Below are positions 25,888 to 35,300 of a stretch of 64,000 bases of DNA, piece after piece. The notes beneath the pieces are model-generated. The model was given only the letters and a program-made list of their open reading frames with translations, was not told the origin of the DNA and ran no database searches. The stretch covers positions 1-64,000 of the forward strand of contig NZ_JAKOAV010000010.1 of NCBI RefSeq assembly GCF_029478095.1, given 5' to 3'. This stretch comes from Pelotomaculum isophthalicicum JI. GTDB taxonomy: Bacteria > Bacillota > Desulfotomaculia > Desulfotomaculales > Pelotomaculaceae. Position 1 is the first letter of the stretch. The number at the start of each line of letters is the position of its first letter. The translations under genes were made by a program, and so were the position numbers.

Positions 25888-26511
25888 TTATTGATAATTA
25901 TAAAATGAAAGCAACGTATCCCCGTACTTTTCCTGACGTAGCAATCTTAATGAAGCAGCCGCGTCCCGGGGCATCGGGTCTTTCTTACTACTTTCAACTA
26001 TAATTGTTCCGCCAGGTTTCAATAAACCGTTTTTAATTATGTCATTTAAAGTACTGGAAACCAGATCTTTAAGATAAGGCGGGTCGATAAAAATCAGATC
26101 GTATACTTGTCCCTCTTGTCCCAACAAAGCAATAGCTTTATTAACATTAAGGCACAATAACCGGGCATTAACCTCGAGTCCGGTAATATTGAGGTTTTCT
26201 TTGATGATACGAATATTTTTTATATCTTTCTCGACAAAAACCGCCCGATCGGCTCCCCTGCTCAAGGCTTCAATGCCAACGTTACCAGTGCCTGCAAATA
26301 AATCCAAAAAACTGCTTCCTGAAATAGAAGACCCCAGGATATTAAAAAGCGCTTCCTTAACCCGATCAGATGTCGGTCTGACCTGAAGTCCCCTGGGAGC
26401 TTTCAACTGGCGCTTTTTAGCAATACCTGCAATAATGCGTAATATATTAAATCCCTTCTTTATACAAAAAACATTATAGCATAATAATATAAGAAAATCG
26501 AATTTTTTCAT
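25888..26511 (-). CDS. rsmD: 16S rRNA (guanine966-N2)-methyltransferase RsmD
   Basis: An SAM-dependent methyltransferase acting on 16S rRNA. Conserved features are IIAGIAKKRQLKAPRG, RPTSDRVKEALFNILG, the SAM site LDLFAGTGNVGIEALSRGA and the catalytic FIDPPY motif (adenine/guanine-N6/N2 type). The homologous part begins at about 26442 and is 184 residues, the usual RsmD length. Just there the best ribosome binding site (AAGAAGGGA) precedes an ATA codon rather than ATG, GTG or TTG. I give the ATG at 26511 as the start, but that adds a hydrophobic leader not typical of the family, so the true start is uncertain. Confidence 0.88.
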   Translation of the reverse strand: MKKFDFLILLCYNVFCIKKGFNILRIIAGIAKKRQLKAPRGLQVRPTSDRVKEALFNILGSSISGSSFLDLFAGTGNVGIEALSRGADRAVFVEKDIKNIRIIKENLNITGLEVNARLLCLNVNKAIALLGQEGQVYDLIFIDPPYLKDLVSSTLNDIIKNGLLKPGGTIIVESSKKDPMPRDAAASLRLLRQEKYGDTLLSFYNYQ

Positions 26512-26593
26512 AATTTTAAACAATAAACTTATAATTATGTATATCGTAATGTAAATAGGATAACATAAAGATGGTTGTTAGAGAGGTGACAGT

Positions 26594-27577
26594 ATGGAAC
26601 TGGATTTTTACAAAAAGTTTTCAATAAATATCGACCTGGCGGTTGAAGCCCATGATTTGCTACGGGGACAAACCGGCCGGGAAATCTCAGGTGTTATCGT
26701 CGATCGCGAAAAATACGAGAATTCATCCGTAACAATAGTTAAAATAGTCGAAGAGCAGGCGGAACAATTAATGGGAAAACCGCGTGGCAATTATATCACC
26801 ATTGAAGCTCCGTCTCTCCGGGATAATAATCGTCTGGCGCAACAGGAAGTAGCGGAAGTTCTCGCGAAAAAGTTATCTTCTCTTTTTAATTTACCCGAAA
26901 ACGCCAATATTCTCCTGGTCGGGCTGGGAAACTGGAATGCGACTCCTGACGCGCTCGGGCCGAAAGTAATCGAACACAGCATGGTTACCCGCCATCTCTT
27001 CAAATACGCGCCGGAAGAATTGGGTGAAGGAATGCGTTCAGTCAGCGCCATCGCCCCGGGTGTACTGGGAATTACCGGCATTGAAACAGCTGAAATTATC
27101 AAGGGTATCGTGGAAAAAATTCAGCCTGAATTAGTAATTGTAGTTGACTCCCTGGCTGCCGGCAGTGTCGACCGTATCGCCACTACTATCCAAATCGCTG
27201 ATACGGGAATAAATCCCGGCTCCGGCATTGGCAACCAGAGAACCGGCATCAACCTGGCCAGCATGGGTGTGCCGGTAATCGCCATAGGGATACCGACCGT
27301 TGTTCACGCGGCAGTGATCGCCCAGGTTACTGTTGAGCATTTTTTAGAGCAACTTAAAGCAAACCCGTTACTAAACCAAATTTATCAAAATTTACGCCCT
27401 GACTTTACTAATCAGGTTATTAATCAGGTATTGCAGCCTTTCGCGGGTAATTTAATGGTAACCCCCAAAGAAATTGACTCTCTCATATCAAGCACATCAA
27501 AAATCGTTGCCGGCGGGATTTCCATGGCTTTACATCCGGCGGTCAATTTTGAGGATTTCAACATTTATTTGAACTAA
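26594..27577 (+). CDS. gpr: Germination protease GPR
   Basis: A spore-specific endoprotease that is made as an inactive zymogen in the forespore and degrades small acid-soluble spore proteins during germination. The 327-residue protein has the N-terminal propeptide region (first about 15 residues), GLGNWNATPDALGPKV (residues about 110-125) and VVDSLAAGSVDRIATTIQI, both typical of the GPR family; the conserved NPGSGIGNQR stretch follows. The GAGAGGTGA site precedes ATG 26594. A substrate gene lies 185 bp downstream on the other strand. A short hairpin terminator follows the stop. Confidence 0.95.
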   Translation: MELDFYKKFSINIDLAVEAHDLLRGQTGREISGVIVDREKYENSSVTIVKIVEEQAEQLMGKPRGNYITIEAPSLRDNNRLAQQEVAEVLAKKLSSLFNLPENANILLVGLGNWNATPDALGPKVIEHSMVTRHLFKYAPEELGEGMRSVSAIAPGVLGITGIETAEIIKGIVEKIQPELVIVVDSLAAGSVDRIATTIQIADTGINPGSGIGNQRTGINLASMGVPVIAIGIPTVVHAAVIAQVTVEHFLEQLKANPLLNQIYQNLRPDFTNQVINQVLQPFAGNLMVTPKEIDSLISSTSKIVAGGISMALHPAVNFEDFNIYLN

Positions 27578-27589
27578 AGCGAAAATACA

Positions 27590-27614
27590 ACAAGCGGAAT
27601 ATTATTCCGCTTGT
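27590..27614 (+). terminator. Hairpin terminator after gpr
   Basis: ACAAGCGGAAT and ATTCCGCTTGT form a perfect 11-bp stem with a three-base loop, 13 bp after the gpr stop. The following bases (TTGAGATACT) are only weakly T-rich. Confidence 0.65.
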
Positions 27615-27672
27615 TTGAGATACTAATTTTGAGATACTAATAATGAAAAATTGGAAAGTGGGTTGACAATTT

Positions 27673-27713
27673 TTTATTAAAACCCGGGCAATGCGTGCAG
27701 GCAGTTACCCGGG
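27673..27713 (-). terminator. Rho-independent terminator of the SASP gene
   Basis: On the minus strand CCCGGGTAA and TTGCCCGGG form the stem (27683-27713), followed directly by TTTTAATAAAAAAT. It lies about 50 bp beyond the SASP stop codon. Confidence 0.7.
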
Positions 27714-27761
27714 ATGTTGCGAAACTAGCCGGCTTAGTCCCCCGCTCCCACTACTGGACTG

Positions 27762-28019
27762 TTAGAGTGTCAGGTTAGCGTTAGTCACCTGGGGAGTAGG
27801 CGGAACAGTGCCCGCTGCCAAGCTGTTTTCATAAGCGGCGATCATCTTTTTGACCATGTTGCCGCCGATAGCTCCGTTCATCCTGGAAGGCAGGTCGCCC
27901 ATATAACCGCTGTCAGGAATCTGGATACCGAGTTCACGGGCAGTTTCCCATTTAAAATCTTCCATCGCCCGGCCGGCTCCACGAATCAGGATTTGATTTG
28001 TCTTTTGTCCTTGTGCCAT
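27762..28019 (-). CDS. Alpha/beta-type small acid-soluble spore protein (SASP)
   Basis: An 85-residue DNA-binding protein that saturates the spore chromosome, protects it from UV and heat, and serves as an amino acid reserve. Family features are the GPR-cleavage region FKWETARELGI (about residues 21-31; the usual KxEIAxE with T for I), followed by SRMNGAIGGNMVKKMIAAYE. The C-terminal tail is longer and Pro/Thr-rich compared with Bacillus SspA. The start at 28019 has a perfect AAGGAGGTGA site; the frame extends 18 codons upstream without support. A sigma-G-like promoter lies 30 bp upstream, consistent with forespore expression, and the protease gene gpr is next door. Confidence 0.94.
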   Translation of the reverse strand: MAQGQKTNQILIRGAGRAMEDFKWETARELGIQIPDSGYMGDLPSRMNGAIGGNMVKKMIAAYENSLAAGTVPPTPQVTNANLTL

Positions 28020-28049
28020 TATTTCACCTCCTTTTCTGTTTTGTGAGTT

Positions 28050-28079
28050 TAGTATGAACCCGGCCGGAAGCAATTATGC
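28050..28079 (-). promoter_or_regulatory. Forespore (sigma-G/F-type) promoter of the SASP gene
   Basis: On the minus strand GCATA (-35, 28075-28079) and CATACTA (-10, 28050-28056) are 18 bp apart, matching the sigma-G consensus (GHATR, 18 bp, CATnHTA). It is correctly placed upstream of the SASP ribosome binding site. Confidence 0.75.
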
Positions 28080-28248
28080 TAGAACATCTTCCCTCATTAG
28101 CTATCAAAAAATAAACAATCAAAATTTATGAAACTATATTACAGTAGTTATGCACTTACAGTAAATTAGTACCAAAGAAAATCAGAAAATACGCAAAAAA
28201 CTCTTGACATTTTCAAAATCGCCCAACAATCGAAATGGATGGTACTTT

Positions 28249-28422
28249 TTACTGGTTGCGGCCTCCACAGATGCTAAGATTTTTGCTCCGCATAACTTCC
28301 GTTGTCTTTTGCATGCTTTCTTTTCTTAGCTTGAAACCGTTGGTACGCTTATCAATCAAGGAATTGATCCGTATATAGGCTCCATTAATAGGGGGTTGAA
28401 CCGCCGTGTTCCAGATGGCAAT
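28249..28422 (-). pseudogene. Unidentified gene remnant (57 codons without a start)
   Basis: In the 500-bp gap between the SASP and CBS genes, one minus-strand frame reads a protein-like stretch with WNTAVQPPINGAYIRIN and GFKLRKESMQKTTEVMRSKN before a stop. It is bounded upstream by an in-frame stop and has no start codon or ribosome binding site. The composition looks like real coding sequence, but I cannot name the family. The remainder of 28080-28522 shows no other gene. Confidence 0.28.
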
Positions 28423-28522
28423 TTAGTCGTAATCTTTGGAAGGAAAGTCCTTTTATTTGTCGAAATATGCTCATATAAAGATAAGACGATCCGTAGATCA
28501 CTATGACAGGTGAGGTGGAAAG

Positions 28523-28915
28523 ATGAAAGTCAAGGACAAGATGGTACGGAATGTGGTTACTGTAAATGCTGATGTTTCAATCAAAGAAGCCTTGAACTTA
28601 ATGCGGACGAAAGACTGTAGGAGACTACCGGTACTTGACAATAAAGGCACTCTGGTGGGTATTGTTGTAGAACACGATATTGAAAAAGTCCTTTGTCGTC
28701 CGGGTGGTTATCCCGAAACGCCTGTTAGTTGGGCAATGAGCTATAAATATGTTTTTATAGTAAATCCCGAAGATGATATTGTTTCAGCGGCTAAACTGAT
28801 GTTGGACAAAAAAATAAGCAGCCTGCCGGTTTTAGATGAAGGAAAAATAGTAGGAATTATAACTTCTGCGGATATGCTTCAAGTAGTTATTGATACATAC
28901 TCATCTGTAAAATAG
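28523..28915 (+). CDS. CBS-pair domain protein
   Basis: A 130-residue protein made only of two CBS motifs (about 1-58 and 70-130). Typical elements are MKVKDKMVRNVVTVNADVSI, RRLPVLDNKGTLVGIVVEHD and SSLPVLDEGKIVGIITSADM. CBS pairs form a Bateman module that binds adenosine nucleotides or SAM and usually regulates a partner; no partner domain is fused here. The start follows GGTGAGGTGG. It stands alone upstream of the signalling cluster. Function beyond ligand sensing cannot be predicted. Confidence 0.85.
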   Translation: MKVKDKMVRNVVTVNADVSIKEALNLMRTKDCRRLPVLDNKGTLVGIVVEHDIEKVLCRPGGYPETPVSWAMSYKYVFIVNPEDDIVSAAKLMLDKKISSLPVLDEGKIVGIITSADMLQVVIDTYSSVK

Positions 28916-29352
28916 ATATTTCAATATTATAGTTAAATAATTACAGATAGATATTGAACCTTCGGACTCTTTTTCAGCAACATCATAAACCACCTCACTC
29001 GTTGCTTATGGTCGCCGGAAAATGGCGCAGGAATTGCGCCGTAGCGACAAGTTGGGTTATCAACGATTGAACGAATGACGGAAGAGCTTGTAAATAAATT
29101 TATGGGGGAACGCAAGCAAACGTATCAGGCCATCGCGCCACGTATTTCATTCTGACCTTATGGCAAGTATTGGAAAAGGCGGGTATTTCTAAACTAAAAA
29201 AGCAAGGGACAATGAAATCAACTCTATCATTTGGGCATCTTGAGTTGATTGAGTAAGTGATGCAACCGACCTTTTATCAGATAATAAAGGTCGGTTTTTT
29301 ATATGATTTATTCACTTAGAAGCAATCAGATGAGTATACGGAGGGACAGTAT
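28916..29352. other. Intergenic region with possible gene debris
   Basis: About 440 bp between the CBS gene and the signalling block. Both strands contain short protein-like frames (for example 29070-29155 plus, ending APRISF) without starts, which may be relics of an insertion sequence; I could not identify one. A terminator hairpin lies at 29264-29300. Confidence 0.3.
29264..29300 (+). terminator. Rho-independent terminator
   Basis: AACCGACCTTT and AAAGGTCGGTT form a GC-rich stem around a short AT-rich loop, followed by TTTTAT. It isolates the signalling cluster that starts at 29353 from upstream transcription. Confidence 0.75.
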
Positions 29353-31491
29353 ATGGATAATCCCCTGCAGATTTTTATCGAGGAAACGTTAACCAGGATT
29401 ACCAAAATACGTCAGGCCATAAGTACCTTAAAAGAAGAGCCACATAATAAAACATGCCAGAACATCCTACATATATTCTTCCACACTGTTTATGGCACCG
29501 GCGCTGCTGTCGGCTTTGGGGAAATAATCGAAGCCGCGAAAAGCCTGGAAGACAGAATTGCCACCAATCTTGAAACTGGGCAGGCGGCAGACATAAACCT
29601 TTTAAAGGAGTGTGAAGATACTGTAGACATCATCGAAGAGAGGGCAAACCTTCTAAAAACAGTCGAAGACATAATATCGCCCGATGAGCAAGAGCAAAAA
29701 CTCCCAGAGGTGCCGCGCAAGGAAGTGCTTATCGTAGACGATGATACCGCCATAAGACAATTTATAAAACAAGAGTTATCAAAAAAGAATTTAGGAATTG
29801 TTGATGCTGGTGATGCTTCTGAAGCCAAAAAAATTCTTGAACACTACAGGCCGGATTTAATTATTCTTGACATCGTAATGCCCGGAACAAATGGCCTGGA
29901 GCTTTTTAAAGAACTGCGAACAGATCATCGCTATAAGTGGACGCCAATCTTTTTTCTTACCAGCAAATCCAGTCCCATGGAAATAGTTGAGGGTATTAAA
30001 TTAGGGGCTGACGATTACATAATAAAGCCATTCAACACGGAAGATTTAGTTGCCCGCATCGAAGCTAAGATCAGCCGCATGGAGGAACTGCACGGCCTGG
30101 CAGTCCGCGATCCGCTTACCGGAACTTTTTCCCGTGGTTACTTTATGGAAAGACTTACTGAAGAAGTTGAACGCTTTTCCCGCCATAAAAAAAGCTTTTG
30201 CGTTGCCATATGCGACCTTGATTTCTTTAAGAAAGTTAACGACGAACACGGTCATCAGGTTGGCGATTTCGTCCTGCAGCAGTTTGCCTCCTTTCTATAC
30301 AGCAAGTTTCGAAGAACCGATACGATTGGGAGATACGGCGGCGAGGAATTCGTTGCCCTTCTTCCGGATACTGATGCGTTAACCGCCTATAAAATATTGG
30401 AACGATTGCGTTCCGCATGGGAAAAAATGCCCATAATCGAACCCTATCAAAATAAAAACATCCAGATAACCTTTAGCTCTGGAATAGGAGAGTTTGACAA
30501 AGACGGTAAAACTGAACAGGAAATAATTAAAGCCGCTGATGCTGCCCTTTACCTGGCTAAAGAAACTGGCAGAAACAAAGTTGTTCTGGCGGGTCAATCA
30601 GGTAAAGGTGTTCATTCCCCCCTAACCAAAATTCTAGTAGTCGATGACAGTGCTGTAATCAGAAACATCTTGTTGAAAGAGTTAGAAGAGGACTATATGG
30701 TGTTCATGGCAAAAGATGGAGAAGATGCACTGGAGCAATTGCAAAGGATAAGGCCCCACTTGGCTATTATCGATTTAATAATGCCAATAATAGGTGGTCT
30801 GGAACTGATAAAAAAAATTAGAGAAAACCCAAATAATTCACATATAAAGATCATAGCGTTTAATGATGAAAGCGTACAGACAGAAACGAGGACGTTTGGA
30901 TATTTAAGTAAAGATGAGATCATAGCCTTAAAAAATATGTATCCAAATTTCCAGCTTAAAGAATTGTATCTTTCGAATTTTTCGATCAATGATTACCATG
31001 ATTTTTTTGAATGGGATGAGGATAATACCTTGCGTAGTTTCTATGCGGAGAAGTGTTTTTTTGACGGGAATTCTGATTTTAGCGATACTAAGTATGGCAT
31101 GGATGGTTTTAGTCTGGCATCTTGTTTTTTTGGAAATGGGAAAGTTGACTTTCAAAAAACGATATTCATGTCAGACACGGTGCATTTTAACAATATTACT
31201 TTTGGAACAGGAGAAAAAGATTTTACTTCCTCATGTTTTTATAGTAAAAACGTCAATTTCTTTGGTACGCAATTTGGCGACGGTAAAGTACTTTTTAGGG
31301 GCAGTAATTTAAATAATTCGTACCTGAATTTTAGCGCCGCACTTTTCGGCAAAGGTGATATTGAATTTGATTTTTCGGTCTTCGGCGCAGAGGGTGTAGA
31401 TTTTAGTGGAGTTAATTTTGGTGATGGAGAAGTATCCTTTCGGAATGCTAATTTCCGTAACATTTGGTTGCGGAAAATTCAACATGAATAA
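29353..31491 (+). CDS. Hpt-REC-GGDEF-REC protein fused to a pentapeptide-like region (chimera)
   Basis: A 712-residue frame. In order: an Hpt-like domain (about 1-100, H44 in FFHTVYGTGAAVGF); a receiver (about 120-240; phospho-acceptor in ILDIVMPG, lysine in IIKPF); a GGDEF domain (about 250-415) with RRTDTIGRYGGEEF, that is, an active-type GGEEF and an RxxD inhibitory site; and a second receiver from about 425 that has VVDDS and IIDLIMP but breaks off after HIKIIAF. From about nucleotide 30860 the frame changes to repeats of the type VDFxxxxFGxGxxxF, which belong with the potassium-channel gene that follows in another frame. Diguanylate cyclase activity is likely. The fusion looks like a deletion joint rather than a designed protein. 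Confidence 0.82.
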   Translation: MDNPLQIFIEETLTRITKIRQAISTLKEEPHNKTCQNILHIFFHTVYGTGAAVGFGEIIEAAKSLEDRIATNLETGQAADINLLKECEDTVDIIEERANLLKTVEDIISPDEQEQKLPEVPRKEVLIVDDDTAIRQFIKQELSKKNLGIVDAGDASEAKKILEHYRPDLIILDIVMPGTNGLELFKELRTDHRYKWTPIFFLTSKSSPMEIVEGIKLGADDYIIKPFNTEDLVARIEAKISRMEELHGLAVRDPLTGTFSRGYFMERLTEEVERFSRHKKSFCVAICDLDFFKKVNDEHGHQVGDFVLQQFASFLYSKFRRTDTIGRYGGEEFVALLPDTDALTAYKILERLRSAWEKMPIIEPYQNKNIQITFSSGIGEFDKDGKTEQEIIKAADAALYLAKETGRNKVVLAGQSGKGVHSPLTKILVVDDSAVIRNILLKELEEDYMVFMAKDGEDALEQLQRIRPHLAIIDLIMPIIGGLELIKKIRENPNNSHIKIIAFNDESVQTETRTFGYLSKDEIIALKNMYPNFQLKELYLSNFSINDYHDFFEWDEDNTLRSFYAEKCFFDGNSDFSDTKYGMDGFSLASCFFGNGKVDFQKTIFMSDTVHFNNITFGTGEKDFTSSCFYSKNVNFFGTQFGDGKVLFRGSNLNNSYLNFSAALFGKGDIEFDFSVFGAEGVDFSGVNFGDGEVSFRNANFRNIWLRKIQHE

Positions 31492-32350
31492 TATGAATTT
31501 AATAGATGGTCATATTTTATTCAAGTTAGCTGAATTTAAAGGAAAACTGCTAAATTTTTTTGAAAGTACCATAAATGAGCTTATTTTTGAAGATTGTTTA
31601 TTTACAGGACATGTGGATATGAGCCTAAAAAAATGTAAGACGTTGATTGTTGAAAACTGTATTATTGAAAAATCATTTGATCTAATTTCATCAAGTAGAA
31701 GAATAGTTAATATAGAATGCCTTACTGTTCTAAATACAAAAAATTTAGGTCGGATTGATATCGATTGGACAACTAATAATGTCAAAAAAATGATTTATGC
31801 CCAAGGAAAAACAACCAACTATCAGGATAAAGCCAATCAATTTAGAATGCTGAAAGAAAATTTTCGCAATATCGGTCATTATAAAAATGAAGATTTTGCT
31901 TATGTTGAGTTTAAAAGATGTGAGAGCATGTCAGAACTTAGAGGTGAAGATTTACTGCACCAGAAGAATAAACAGTTCATTCAAATAAGGAGATGCATAG
32001 CATTCCCCTTTAGATGGTTTATCCTTGATTTTGTAGGAAATTACGCGACAAACCCATTGAGAATTATTGGATTCAAACTTATTACTATTTTTATTTTCGC
32101 AGGGTTGTACACAATGCCATTTGTCAAATTGAATGGAGACAAAGCATTTTTTCAGTCAACAAACAATCCATTGCTAAATAAATTTGCCAAAGCATTGTAT
32201 CATAGTATTGAAACAATTCTCACGATAGGATACGGTGACGTAAATCCGGATAATATTTGTACTACGTTGTTGTCTGGTTTTGAGGGTTTTCTGGGATTAT
32301 TTCTTATGTCTTATTTTACCGTTGCATTTGTAAGGAAAATATTAAGGTAA
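31406..32350 (+). CDS. Pentapeptide-repeat/two-TM potassium channel protein, 3' part after a frameshift
   Basis: The frame has up to 314 residues. The first part continues the FGxGxxxF/pentapeptide-type repeats of the preceding frame (VTFGCGKFNMNNMNLIDG). The C-terminal part is an Ion_trans_2 channel: TM1 at about GFKLITIFIFAGLYTMPFV, pore helix and selectivity filter TILTIGYGDVNP, and TM2 at about GFLGLFLMSYFTVAFV. The repeat pattern passes from one frame to the other near 31455-31490, so the original gene probably ran from about 30860 to 32350 and now carries a frameshift. The GTG at 31406 is only the first possible start in this frame and has no convincing binding site. A channel made from this frame alone would still contain both TM helices. 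Confidence 0.7.
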   Translation: MELILVMEKYPFGMLISVTFGCGKFNMNNMNLIDGHILFKLAEFKGKLLNFFESTINELIFEDCLFTGHVDMSLKKCKTLIVENCIIEKSFDLISSSRRIVNIECLTVLNTKNLGRIDIDWTTNNVKKMIYAQGKTTNYQDKANQFRMLKENFRNIGHYKNEDFAYVEFKRCESMSELRGEDLLHQKNKQFIQIRRCIAFPFRWFILDFVGNYATNPLRIIGFKLITIFIFAGLYTMPFVKLNGDKAFFQSTNNPLLNKFAKALYHSIETILTIGYGDVNPDNICTTLLSGFEGFLGLFLMSYFTVAFVRKILR

Positions 32351-32380
32351 ATTAAAAGGATAGTGGAGGCGTTTCTTACA

Positions 32381-35300
32381 ATGCGAGACAAACTAAAAAT
32401 ACTTTTAGTTGACGATAGCAAGGTATTCTGGATGTACTTGCGGAAAGCGTTTGAGGAAAGCGATGTTAAAGCCGAAATTACAGGTGCGCTAAACATGACC
32501 TCTGGTATTTCTTTGATCAAGAACAAACCCTTTGACTGTATTATACTTGACTATATGCTCCCCGACGGAAATGGGTTCTTAATACTTCAAGAGATGCGCG
32601 CATCCGGCATTAAAACACCGGTTATCGTGCTTACCGGTCATGGTGACGAGCAGGTTGCCGTTACAATGATGAAAGCCGGCGCTAATGATTACATCCCCAA
32701 GTCGCAGATTTCTCCGGGCCGTTTAAGCCAGAGTATACGGAGCGTCATTTATTCCCATTTAATGGAAGAACACGTTAAGCAAGTAGAAAAGGAACTTAAA
32801 GAATCTAAAGAATTCTTCGAAAGCATTGTTAAAACAGCCAAAGCTTTAATTGTAGGGTTAGATCTTAAAGGGTTCGTTTCATTGTTTAATTACCATTGTG
32901 AAGAAGTCACTGGTTGGAAGAAAGAGGATGCTATCGGCAAGGAATGGATTCCTAATTTTATTCCTGCAAAGTCCCGTCAGCAAGCAGAAGATACCTTCAA
33001 AAAATTTATTGACGGAAATGAAGGGTTTGAGCACGAAAGTCCTATTCTAACAATCGAAGGGAAAGAACGTTTCATTGATTGGAATTATAGTACTTTGCAG
33101 GATTCCCATGGCAATCTCTCGCTGGTCTTAGGTATAGGTGTTGATGTAACCGACCGGAAGATGATGGAAGAAGCATTACGTGAAAGTGAACAACGGTTTC
33201 GTGTAATATTTGAGGGGGCGGCCTTAGGTATAGCGTTGGCCGATAATAAAGGCCACATTCTTGAGAGCAACACAGAATTTCAAAAAATGTTGGGCTACTG
33301 TAACGAAGAATTACGCAAAATGGTTTTTACCGATTTTACTCATCCGGACGACGTCTTAATCGACTCAGGTCTCCATAAAGAGCTGATGGCGGGGGAAAGG
33401 AACCATTTTCATATAGAGAAGCGTTACATTCGGAAAGACGGGGAACTGCTTTGGGCCAGTTTAACAGTATCTCTTGTACGAGATACTAACGGTAACCCCA
33501 AGTTCGCCATTGTCATGGTGAAAAATATAACCGAAGGTAAAAAAGCGGAAGAATCGTTGAGAAGAAGGTTGTCCTATGAAAAATTGATAGCGAACGTATC
33601 ATATATAGCTGCGTCAGCCGAGGACATTAAAGATTTTCTATATGATTCATTACAGAGAATAGGCCAGACCCTGGATACAAGTCGGATACTTTTTTGGGAG
33701 TATGCCAGCGATACCGATATCTATAGTAACAGTTATGAGTGGGTAGACGCAGGAGTGCCCTCACAACCAGGTGAATGTCAGAGAATTCCGTCAAGCACGG
33801 TTCCCTGGTTTGACGCCATGATGAAAAAGAACGAGATCATAAATTACAGCGATACAGAAATTATCCCAAGCATTCAGGAAAAAGAATTACTACATTCATT
33901 AGGTGTGAAATCAATTCTTGCAATTCCTCTTTATGTTAATAAAACCTATCACGGTTTTATCAGTTTCTATCAAACTCAAAAATATCGTGTTTGGCCGGAC
34001 GAAGACATCGATATACTGAAGACAATTGTTCAGATCATTGCCGGCACTATCGAGCGTAAAGGCACAGAGAACGCGCTGCGGCTGAGTGAAGACAGATACC
34101 GCTCCATTTTTGAGGGCTCTAAAGATACCATCTATATCGTCAGCAAGGACGGTTCTTTCATTGAAGTGAATCCCGCCGGGCTGGAACTGATTGGTTATAC
34201 TATGGATGAGCTGAAATTGATGAATGAAACGCAAGTATATGTAGATCCTTCAAAGAGATCTGCATATGTGCAAGAGATGCAAACAAAGGGTTTCGTAAAA
34301 GACTACCCGGTTGAACTAAAGAAAAAGAATGGTCAAACAATTTATGGTCTATTGAGTGCCACCGCTAAAAAGGAACAAAACGGCCAAGTTCAATTTCAAG
34401 GCATATTGAGGGACATCACAGAAAGCAAGAAAGCGGAAGAAGCGTTAAGAGAAGCGCATGCTCAAATCAAACAATTGCTGGCTTCAATATCTTCTATTCT
34501 GATAGGTGTTTCATCAAACGAATTAGTCAATCAATGGAACACAGCAGCGGAAAAAAGTTTTGGAATAACCGCCGGCGAAGTGCTTGGGAAATCTTTCCTC
34601 AAATGTGGAATCCAGTGGGATTGGGGTAAAGTGGTTAAGCATTTGGACATAAGCAAAGAAAAGAACCTGCCGGTTCAAATGGATGACCTGCGTTACACCC
34701 GCCCGGACGGAAAAGACGGCTTGTTAAGATTACACGTTAACCTTATAGAAGATACCGCCGGGAGACAGTGGGGATACGTTCTATTAGGGACGGATATTAC
34801 TGAACAAAAACGAATTGAGTCGCAATTGGCTTTGTCACAAAAAATGGAGTCCATCGGGCAATTAGCGGCGGGGATAGCACACGAAATTAACACCCCCATG
34901 CAGTATATAGGTGACAATACAAGGTTTTTTAAAGATACCTTTAGAGACATCCTGGACATGCTGGAAAAATACAAGGATATTTTGATAAAGACAGAGGGCG
35001 GGATAGTTCCCGTTGAATTGATTGAAGAAATGAAAGTTATGGAGAAAAAATTGGATTTAGAATACTTGACAGAAGAAACTCCAAGGGCAATCGAGCAGTC
35101 CCTGGAAGGGATCGACAGGGTAAGAAAACTCATTTTGGCAATGAAAGATTTCTCTCATCCCGGAAGGTCGGAAAAGTCACTTTCCGATATAAATAAAGCG
35201 ATAGAGAGCACAGTCACAATATCCAGAAACGAGTGGAAGTATGTTGCCGACCTGGAAACTATCCTGGATCCGGGATTACCTCTGGTTTTCTGTGCAATAG

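Noticed and set aside
28933-29115. 60-codon minus-strand frame between the CBS gene and the signalling block
   Set aside because: No ribosome binding site, no recognisable domain, and overlapping protein-like debris on the other strand; treated as possible relic DNA only.
31406-32350. Treating the channel frame as an independent, complete gene
   Set aside because: Its N-terminal repeats continue those of the preceding frame without a gap and there is no good start signal, so a frameshifted longer gene is more likely.
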